NCBI GenBank assembly: GCA_003445855.1
Contig: DMCG01000026.1
Coordinates: 7,229 to 22,764, forward strand
Direction: 5' to 3'
Length of the DNA: 15,536 bases
From: Spartobacteria bacterium
Lineage (GTDB): Bacteria; Verrucomicrobiota; Verrucomicrobiia; Chthoniobacterales; UBA10450
The position numbers and the translations under genes were made by a program. How positions within the stretch are numbered: the first letter of the stretch is position 1; each line of letters starts with the position of its first letter. The notes below the pieces were generated by a model. The model made no database searches, was not told where the DNA came from, and saw only the letters and a list, made by a program, of their open reading frames with translations. This document shows, in pieces, positions 7,820-12,656 of the stretch.

Positions 7820-7839
7820 CCACAATTGGCCAAGATGGC

Positions 7840-7885
7840 TTGCTTAATTTTCTTTGCTGCGAAATTAAACTTTCGTTAATGTCTT
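7840..7885 (+). promoter_or_regulatory. AT-rich region likely holding the promoter for the riboswitch transcript
   Basis: This AT-rich stretch directly precedes the aptamer. Candidate boxes are poor matches: TTGCTT at 7840-7845, TAAACT at 7866-7871, GTTAAT at 7875-7880. A promoter is expected here because the aptamer must be transcribed from its 5' side. The exact boxes cannot be fixed by eye. Confidence 0.25.
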
Positions 7886-7888
7886 AAA

Positions 7889-7956
7889 GGGCAATGGAGT
7901 TTGCCTTCCCGCGAAGAGGGAAAACCGCCTGATCGTTTTCAGAGCTAATGACTCCT
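7889..7956 (+). promoter_or_regulatory. Fluoride (crcB-type) riboswitch aptamer
   Basis: The sequence follows the crcB-motif layout. P1 is GGCAA (7890-7894) / TTGCC (7901-7905), with the loop TGGAGT carrying GGAGT (7896-7900). An accessory hairpin TCCC (7907-7910) / GGGA (7918-7921) follows, then AAAACCGC (7921-7928), a short stem CTGA (7929-7932) / TCAG (7939-7942), and the signature GCTAATGACTCCT (7944-7956). ACTCC (7951-7955) can pair with the GGAGT loop to form the ligand-stabilised pseudoknot. Recalled fluoride aptamers share the AUGGAGU-like loop, AAAC and GCU-AUGA--CCU elements. It precedes an antiporter-like gene; sodium/proton antiporters are, with crcB and eriC-type channels, reported targets of this class. 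Identification is from motif memory, without a covariance-model search. Confidence 0.85.
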
Positions 7957-7988
7957 GTTAGCGCAGCGATGCGCTGCAGGAGTTTTTT
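7951..7988 (+). terminator. Intrinsic terminator, expression platform of the fluoride riboswitch
   Basis: ACTCCTGT (7951-7958) pairs with GCAGGAGT (7976-7983) and AGCGCA (7960-7965) with TGCGCT (7970-7975), closing a GCGA tetraloop, with one bulged T at 7959. Six T residues (7983-7988) follow, giving a strong rho-independent terminator. Its 5' arm is the same ACTCC used by the aptamer pseudoknot, so the two folds exclude each other. Ligand binding should block termination, making a genetic ON switch. The 3' arm contains AGGAG (7978-7982), 6 bases before the ATG at 7989, so the hairpin would also hide the ribosome-binding site. Confidence 0.85.
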
Positions 7989-8135
7989 ATGCTCAGTTTT
8001 TTCTCGATCGGTTTCGGTGGGGCGAACGGAATCTTTCAAAACATTTGGTTTGTCGCCGCGATATGGATGGGTTTGGCGCTGGTCGCGAGTCTCTTTTCCA
8101 TCTGGACCGGTATCTCTGTTGCGCTAATCGAAATC
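7989..8135 (+). pseudogene. 5' stub of a riboswitch-controlled CPA2-type cation/proton antiporter
   Basis: The ATG lies right after the terminator T-tract, with AGGAG 6 bases upstream. The first ~49 residues have an N-terminal segment FFSIGFGGANGIF, then WMGLALVASLFSIWTGISVA and LIEI. In CPA2/Kef-type antiporters the first helix typically ends in 'ALVASL-S-R-GISVALIEI-VG', so this is the start of such a carrier. After LIEI, near 8135, the family sequence stops. The frame runs on to a stop at 8325-8327 only as antisense of an outer-membrane-factor gene. About 90% of the antiporter is therefore missing. The frame could still yield a 112-aa product with one or two real helices, but not an antiporter. 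Confidence 0.7.
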
Positions 8136-8777
8136 CTGCTCCAACGCGAGCATTGTTTTTTCGTGCACGTTTACCGCTTCTCGCATCGCGTCCGCACTTT
8201 CCTGCAATCCGCGGTTTGCTTCACGTGCGCGGGTGACCTGTTCGCCCAACGCGACGACGCGGTAAACGGCTGCGCGCGCATTCTCCGCTACTTGCCATTC
8301 CTGCCACGCGATATCCAGATCCACTGAGCGCACATTTTTCCGCGCTGCTGTTTGCTTCGGCAAAAAAGGAATGAGCGCGCTAAACTCCCAACCGGCGCTG
8401 AAAGAATACGCATCGACGGTTCCTACGGTATTTCCACCAGTGACATAGTCGCGTGCGTATGCGACCACTGGATTGGGCAAGATGCCGGCCTGGATCAACT
8501 GCGCCACCGCCAGCCCACGCCGATCTCGAATAGCGCGCAACGCCGGATTCGAGTACAACGCGATCGTGGCGGCTTCATCCGGGCCGATCCCCTTGCGAGG
8601 GTCAAATGAGAGCGGGCCGAGCGGACGACGTTCGAATCGCGTTGTAGGAATCCTCACCGGCGCCTCGCGGGCAGCGCCCGGTCGCATTTCCGACTGAGCC
8701 CGCACGGCCGCGATCGCCACGGCGAAGGTAAGCAGACAACCAAAGAAGATCTGGAATCGAGTCGGCACGAATCGCAT
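8124..8777 (-). pseudogene. Second TolC-like outer-membrane efflux protein, truncated to its N-terminal half
   Basis: The ATG at 8777 gives MRFVPTRFQIFFGCLLTFAV ending in AVRAQ, a clear signal peptide with an ARA-like cleavage site. I prefer it to the longer frame from 8918, which reads antisense through another gene fragment. The mature part parallels the outer-membrane factor at 4808-6208: NPALRAIRDRRGLAVAQL, QAGILPNP, SVDLDIAWQEWQVAENARAA and VYRVV. It stops after TMLALEQ followed by DFD and a TAG at 8124-8126. The last three codons are antisense of the antiporter stub, so real homology ends at about 8136. About 217 residues remain from the start, against 466 in the intact paralogue. Without the second repeat it should not form a trimeric channel. 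Confidence 0.8.
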
Positions 8778-8846
8778 GGCCGATGACGAGTATCGCTGGA
8801 AAACTCCCGGACGCGACCTCGCGTTAGTTAATCTCCGTTCTATCCG

Positions 8847-9182
8847 TTGAACCACGGGGACGACGTCCAAATCGCGCGTCGCGTGGGGCCGGTCGAATTG
8901 GATTTCGAGTCCGGGCATAATTTTTTCGAAGGTTCGACCGACGAATGGATTTACGGCTTCGTCGCCGGCTGGCCAATCTCCGATAAGCTGGAACTGCTCG
9001 CGGAGTTGTTCGGGGTCGCGTCACGAAGCTTCGATACAGATGAACTTGCCCTGAACTTCGGAGCGCGGCAAAAGCTCACGAGGAATGCGACTCTGCTCAT
9101 GGCGATTGGCCGCGATCTGCAAAGCGCGCCTGGCGAGCAGCTGCAACTAATCGGCTACTTCGGAGTTCAGCTGAGCTTCTGA
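8847..9182 (+). pseudogene. C-terminal fragment of an outer-membrane beta-barrel (transporter-like) protein
   Basis: The frame encodes about 110 residues with alternating beta-strand character: FELDFESG-like VELDFESGHNFF, EWIYGFVAGWPISDKLELLA, LNFGARQKLTRNATLLMAIG, and an ending LIGYFGVQLSF. The terminal Phe after alternating hydrophobic residues is the usual last-strand signal of outer-membrane barrels. It resembles the C-terminus of MetA-pathway/transporter-type outer-membrane proteins. There is no signal peptide, and the N-terminal strands are missing. Homology fades near 8860, where the 5' leader of the opposite outer-membrane-factor fragment begins. It converges on another barrel gene ending at 9237. 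Confidence 0.65.
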
Positions 9183-9236
9183 ACGTTGATCTGCATTTCC
9201 GCCCGTGCGTTTACACTCTCTCGAGTCTATGCCGCG

Positions 9237-9950
9237 CTAAAACTCGACCTCGAGCACGAACCGTACGAAGTCCTCGCGATTCTGATCGAACCCTTTTGAG
9301 TATCCGGCCTTGAATGTAATGTCGCGCGGAAACGCCAGCCAGATTTGTGGGATTACTGCGCCGCCGCGCTCGTGCACGTCGTATTTCAGCTCCGAGCCAA
9401 AACGAAATAGTTTTGTCACATCGTATCGCGCACCGCAAGCGAGCTCAGCGCTGGGTGCGCCGCGATTTACCGGTAATTCCTCCGCCACGTTGAGCGTAAA
9501 ATTCAACTTGGCAAAATCTTTCGACAGTACAAGACGCGGCTCAAGGCCGTATTGGTAGTGACCATTCGCTAAACGGCGCGTGTTCGCCTCCCCCGACAAA
9601 GCGACATCGATCGGCCAGTCGCCTTCTTCCGCAAAGCGACACCGAGTTTCGAGGCGCGCGGAATCGAAATTCGCGTTGCTCTTGTCCGGATCATCGACTG
9701 TCACTCGTCCATCAACCATCAAGTGATCGGTAATTCCGTACTCGAGCGCGATGTTGTGCCGCGTGAAATCGCCTTCTGGTCGTGTGCCGTAGTCAAACCA
9801 GTATTCCGGCTCGACCGCATGCTTTTCAACAGTTTGAAAAACCAGCGTTTCGTCGATGTAATCTTCGCGATGGGCCAACGCTATTCCCACCGGCAGCAGG
9901 CCGAGGCCCATGACGAGCAACTGCACTGCTCGCGCGCATCGGCAGTTCAT
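9237..9950 (-). CDS. Outer-membrane beta-barrel protein (transporter-like), function unknown
   Basis: From the ATG at 9950 the product is 237 aa: signal peptide MNCRCARAVQLLVMGLGLLP with cleavage likely after ALA, then HREDYIDETLVFQTVEKHAV. A run of amphipathic beta-strands follows (EPEYWFDYG, HNIALEYGITDHLMVDGRVT, PQIWLAFPRDITFKAGYSKG), ending FVRFVLEVEF with the C-terminal Phe needed for barrel assembly. I chose the 9950 start because it creates the signal peptide and overlaps the upstream DMT gene stop as ATGA; the longer frame from 10493 is a shadow. It is about the size of a 10-12-strand barrel. It is probably cotranscribed with the DMT transporter and faces the ChrB/MFS pair, which hints at a role in solute or metal export. 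The function is unproven. Confidence 0.75.
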   Translation of the reverse strand: MNCRCARAVQLLVMGLGLLPVGIALAHREDYIDETLVFQTVEKHAVEPEYWFDYGTRPEGDFTRHNIALEYGITDHLMVDGRVTVDDPDKSNANFDSARLETRCRFAEEGDWPIDVALSGEANTRRLANGHYQYGLEPRLVLSKDFAKLNFTLNVAEELPVNRGAPSAELACGARYDVTKLFRFGSELKYDVHERGGAVIPQIWLAFPRDITFKAGYSKGFDQNREDFVRFVLEVEF

Positions 9951-10372
9951 CGCCGCAGTAAGAATAACCCGGCGATGGCAAGTGTAACGCCGAGCAGGCG
10001 CTGCCACGATGGCGGTTCGCGAAAAAACAAAATTCCTGCGACGGCCATGATGGCCGCGCCGCCGGCCAAAATCGCCGGCACGGAAGAGAGCGGTCCGCCT
10101 TTTTGAAAGAGGAGGAAGAACGCGATCGTGCCCGCGCCGACACAAATTCCGGTGAGCACCGAGTAGTTGAAACCGGGCATACTGAATCTTTGGTTCCAGC
10201 GTCCACTCAGCCAGAGAAAGGCGAGATAAAGCAAGATCGACAATGCGGCGCTGGCTTCCACGATGAAGCCACCGAGGCCGTCGCTTATTCGTTCTGCGGC
10301 GAGTCGGGTAAAAATTTGATGCGCGCCGTATAGGACTGCTGCTACAACTGCATACCAAAACCACGGAGCCAC
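9947..10372 (-). CDS. Half-size EamA/DMT-family membrane transporter
   Basis: The 141-aa protein begins with GTG (MAPWFWYAVVAAVLYGAHQI) and has about four or five hydrophobic helices. They carry EamA features: an early helix followed by FTRLAAERI, and a last pair GGAAIMAVAGILFFREPPSW then LLGVTLAIAGLFLLRR, with the Glu before the final helix that is typical of the family. Ordinary drug/metabolite transporters have ten helices from a duplicated EamA unit; this has one unit and would work as a dimer, like small multidrug or sugar-exporter relatives. No good Shine-Dalgarno precedes the GTG, so the start could be a little further in. It overlaps the outer-membrane barrel gene by ATGA. It is divergent from the ChrB-like gene with only 16 bases between the starts. 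The substrate is unknown. Confidence 0.82.
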   Translation of the reverse strand: MAPWFWYAVVAAVLYGAHQIFTRLAAERISDGLGGFIVEASAALSILLYLAFLWLSGRWNQRFSMPGFNYSVLTGICVGAGTIAFFLLFQKGGPLSSVPAILAGGAAIMAVAGILFFREPPSWQRLLGVTLAIAGLFLLRR

Positions 10373-10388
10373 GGAGGAAGCTTAATTT

Positions 10389-10889
10389 ATGAAATGGATC
10401 ACGCGCGAGAAAATTAAAGTCGATCGCGTGGCCTGTCCCTGGTTGATCAAAAATTTCGTCGATCCGGAGGCGGAGTTTGTTTTTCTGCCGCACGAGACTG
10501 ATTGGGCAAAGATCGACAACGGAGCCGGCGGGAGCCGCGCGACGTCGACGGGAAAGCCCGCGAGGGTTGACGAGCCGGGAGGCGAGTCAATCAACGGAAC
10601 TGTGTTCGATGTGCCGAATTGTGAGCTCGGCCATCACGGCGAAGACGTCTCGTTTAATTCCATTTTGAAGAAATACGATCTCACCGACCCAGCACTGTTG
10701 CTGCTCGGCGAAATTGTGCGCGCGGCCGATTCCCACCCGCGTAAGCCACATGAAGCGGGCGAAGGATTGCGCTGGATCGCAGCCGGCTTCGGTGCGCTTG
10801 GTTTAACTGATCATCAAATCCTCGAGCGCGAATTCGTTGTCTACGACGCGCTTTACGCCGAATGCAAGCGCCAGGCCGGCAAAGCCTAA
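10389..10889 (+). CDS. ChrB C-terminal domain-like protein (chromate-resistance associated)
   Basis: The 166-aa protein begins MKWITREKIKVDRVACPWLI and continues KNFVDPEAEFVFLP, TVFDVPNCELGHHGEDVSFN, SILKKYDLTDPALLLLGEIV, RAAD, and FVVYDALYAECKR. This is the ChrB_C pattern ('RPKVDRIACPWLI-RFID', 'FDVPG-ELSH-GE-C-FD', 'VVYDALY'). The sensor half of full ChrB is missing, as in many short homologues. Conserved Cys16, Cys78, His82 and His83 could bind metal. Residues about 45-69 (GAGGSRATSTGKPARVDEPG and on) form a Gly/Pro-rich insertion not usual in the family; it contains an imperfect palindrome in the DNA. GGAGG at 10373-10377 lies 11 bases before the ATG. It overlaps the MFS gene by 28 bases and so is cotranscribed with it. 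Confidence 0.82.
   Translation: MKWITREKIKVDRVACPWLIKNFVDPEAEFVFLPHETDWAKIDNGAGGSRATSTGKPARVDEPGGESINGTVFDVPNCELGHHGEDVSFNSILKKYDLTDPALLLLGEIVRAADSHPRKPHEAGEGLRWIAAGFGALGLTDHQILEREFVVYDALYAECKRQAGKA
10567..10590. repeat. Imperfect palindrome inside the ChrB-like gene
   Basis: TTGAC (10567-10571) and GTCAA (10586-10590) are complementary, and GCC (10574-10576) pairs with GGC (10581-10583) around GGGA. The palindrome falls within the extra residues that distinguish this protein from ordinary ChrB_C domains. It may be the trace of an in-frame inserted palindromic element. Confidence 0.4.
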
Positions 10890-12091
10890 ATCCCGCGCGC
10901 AGGCTCGCGGATTTCTTTGGGCTCAAACGCAATCTCGTCGTCCTGCTCGTCGCCATTTTCGTGATTGGCGCCGGCGAGGAACTTTGGATGCGTTTCGTGC
11001 CAAAATATCTGCAAGCGCTCGGCGCGAGCGTTTTCCTCATCGGTCTTTACGATGCGCTGCGCACGCTGCTCGGCGCGGTTTACGCTTATCCGGGCGGCAT
11101 ACTTGTCGATCTTTGGGGACATCGGCGCGCGTTTCTCGTTTTCAACCTGGTTTCAATTCTCGGCTACGCGCTCGTGCTGCTCATTCCGCATTGGGGCGCG
11201 GTGATCGCGGGAATGTTCCTCTTTCTATCCTGGACCTGCTTTTCCCTGCCCGCGACCTTTTCGCTGGTCGGCGCCACGCTGGCCGCGAATCGCTACTCGA
11301 TGGGCGTGGGCATCCAATCGGTGATCAAGCGGCTGCCGATCATGATCGCGCCAATTCTCGGCGGAATATTGATCGACCGCTTCGGGATTATCCCCGGAGT
11401 GCGCCTCGCGCTCATCATGTCGATCTTCCTCTCAGGCGCGACGATTTTGGTGCAGCGACAGTTGCGCGAAGAGCCGAAGGAGCAAATTGAGAAAACCGAG
11501 CGCTGGAATTTTTGGCGAAGTTTGCGCGCGTTCGACGCGCCGATGCGCCGGTTACTGTTGAGCGACATCCTCATTCGCTTCTGCGAACGGATTCCCTTCG
11601 CCTGGGTCGTGATCTTCGCGATGGATTACATCGGGGTGAGCGGGAAGCAGGTCGGCGTGCTCACGACCGTGGAGATGCTCGCGGCCACCTTGTGCATCAT
11701 TCCTGCGTCGCATTTCGCCGATAAATATAGCCGCGAACCTTTTGTGATCGTGACCTTCATCATGTTCACGCTGTTCCCGATCAGTTTGCTGATGTCGCGA
11801 AGTTTTTCCGCTCTCGTCATCGCGTTCATCATTCGCGGTTTCAAGGAATTTGGTGACACCTCGCGCAAGGCGCTCATCATTGGATACTGCGAATCGGAGC
11901 GGCGCGGGCAGATGGTCGGCACCTATTATCTGGTGCGCGATTTGATCGTTAGCCCCGGCGCGCTCGTGGGTGCATATCTTTGGAAGCTCGGAGCGGAGCT
12001 GAATTTTCTCGGCGCGGCCGCTTTTGGAGTGATTGGAACGATTTTTTATATTCGAACGATCAGACGACCGATCAAAGTTTCTTCTCTGTAG
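10862..12091 (+). CDS. Major facilitator superfamily transporter
   Basis: The 409-aa protein has about twelve hydrophobic helices in two sets. The first set runs from VVLLVAIFVIGAGEELWMRF. MFS motif A lies between helices 2 and 3, PGGILVDLWGHRRAFL (about 77-92), with a degenerate copy in the second half (ASHFADKYSREPFVI). The central cytoplasmic loop is charged (RQLREEPKEQIEKTERWNFW, about 203-222). The C-terminal half ends IRTIRRPIK. The ATG at 10862 lies inside the ChrB-like gene in another frame and has no clear Shine-Dalgarno, so translation may be coupled. MFS carriers next to ChrB-like proteins are plausible exporters for the same stress, but the substrate here is inferred only from the neighbour. 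MmpL or ABC features are absent. Confidence 0.88.
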   Translation: MQAPGRQSLNPARRLADFFGLKRNLVVLLVAIFVIGAGEELWMRFVPKYLQALGASVFLIGLYDALRTLLGAVYAYPGGILVDLWGHRRAFLVFNLVSILGYALVLLIPHWGAVIAGMFLFLSWTCFSLPATFSLVGATLAANRYSMGVGIQSVIKRLPIMIAPILGGILIDRFGIIPGVRLALIMSIFLSGATILVQRQLREEPKEQIEKTERWNFWRSLRAFDAPMRRLLLSDILIRFCERIPFAWVVIFAMDYIGVSGKQVGVLTTVEMLAATLCIIPASHFADKYSREPFVIVTFIMFTLFPISLLMSRSFSALVIAFIIRGFKEFGDTSRKALIIGYCESERRGQMVGTYYLVRDLIVSPGALVGAYLWKLGAELNFLGAAAFGVIGTIFYIRTIRRPIKVSSL

Positions 12092-12132
12092 GGGAAGCCG
12101 CCGGTTGATGAGAACGCCATCGCAATGGCATA

Positions 12133-12492
12133 ATGCTGCTCATGTTGCTCTTGAGAATCGCGGCAGCGCTCTGTTTCCTCGCGGTCGCGCTCGGCGCATT
12201 TGGCGCGCATGCGCTAAGATCGACAATCGAAAGTCACGGCATGGCCGATGCCTGGAACAAGGCAGTGCTCTATCATTTCATGCACGCTATCGCGCTGTTC
12301 GTGCTGGCGCTTTACGGCAGCGCGAATCGGGGCGCATGGTGGCTGCTCTTTGCCGGCATTTTTCTTTTCAGCGGAAGTTTGTACACGATGGCGCTAACAA
12401 GTTTGCGCTGGCTCGGCGCGATCACGCCGCTGGGCGGTCTTTGTTTTCTGGCGGGCTGGGCGTGGCTCGTCATTTCACCGTCGAAGTTGTAG
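12133..12492 (+). CDS. DUF423 (YgdD/TMEM256-like) small membrane protein
   Basis: The 119-aa protein has four hydrophobic helices. Its family signatures are ALGAFGAHAL (about 18-27), KAVLYHFMHAIALFVLAL (43-60), FSGSLYTMAL (79-88) and ITPLGGLCFLAGWAWL (97-112). Length and motif order fit DUF423 well. The role is unknown in all organisms I recall. It starts 41 bases after the MFS stop without a good ribosome-binding site; the ATG at 12142 is an alternative start. It is probably transcribed with the upstream MFS gene and ends just before a palindromic element. Confidence 0.9.
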   Translation: MLLMLLLRIAAALCFLAVALGAFGAHALRSTIESHGMADAWNKAVLYHFMHAIALFVLALYGSANRGAWWLLFAGIFLFSGSLYTMALTSLRWLGAITPLGGLCFLAGWAWLVISPSKL

Positions 12493-12550
12493 CTGCCGCT
12501 GTCCCTAACGTCAGAACTCCCAAACATGATCGCGATCCTGCCGCCAAAAT

Positions 12551-12614
12551 TGTAGAGGCAGCCGTACCCGGCTGCTCTGCCGTGGGTTTCGCAGGCGACA
12601 CGCCTGCCACTACA
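12551..12614. repeat. 64-bp composite palindromic element (REP/MITE-like)
   Basis: The ends TGTAGAGGCAG (12551-12561) and CTGCCACTACA (12604-12614) are inverted repeats with one mismatch. Inside are two perfect 7-bp hairpins: GCAGCCG (12558-12564) / CGGCTGC (12569-12575) with a 4-nt loop, and GCAGGCG (12591-12597) / CGCCTGC (12601-12607) with a 3-nt loop. This is the architecture of a non-autonomous palindromic repeat. Only one copy is in this window. Confidence 0.7.
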
Positions 12615-12640
12615 GAGTTGTTTCGGCGGGCTGCTTTTTT
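12602..12640 (+). terminator. Possible intrinsic terminator after the DUF423 gene
   Basis: GCCTGCC (12602-12608) can pair with GGCGGGC (12625-12631), with one G-T pair and a 16-nt loop, followed by TGC and six T residues (12635-12640). It shares its 5' arm with the second hairpin of the palindromic element, so the element may have supplied the terminator. Confidence 0.4.
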
Positions 12641-12648
12641 GATATAAT
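12618..12648 (+). promoter_or_regulatory. Candidate promoter for the MscS-cNMP gene
   Basis: A perfect TATAAT lies at 12643-12648, only 8 bases before the ATG at 12657. A weak -35 candidate TTGTTT (12618-12623) is 19 bases upstream of it. If used, transcription would begin within a few bases of the start codon, giving a leaderless or nearly leaderless mRNA. No Shine-Dalgarno is seen beyond a short GAG, which fits. Confidence 0.4.
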
Positions 12649-12656
12649 CCGAGAAA

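Noticed and set aside
7889..7991. Li+/nhaA-type or Mn/Mg riboswitch in place of fluoride
   Set aside because: An antiporter-like gene downstream would fit a lithium/sodium class, but the GGAGT loop, AAAC and GCTAATGACTCCT elements fit the fluoride aptamer as I recall it. No covariance search was possible.
9951..10493. N-terminal extension of the barrel gene to 10493
   Set aside because: It reads out of frame through the DMT gene, is Arg-rich, and would bury the clear signal peptide at 9950.
10837..11490. 217-codon plus-strand frame
   Set aside because: It is an out-of-frame shadow of the MFS gene and ChrB end, Arg/Ala-rich with no domain.
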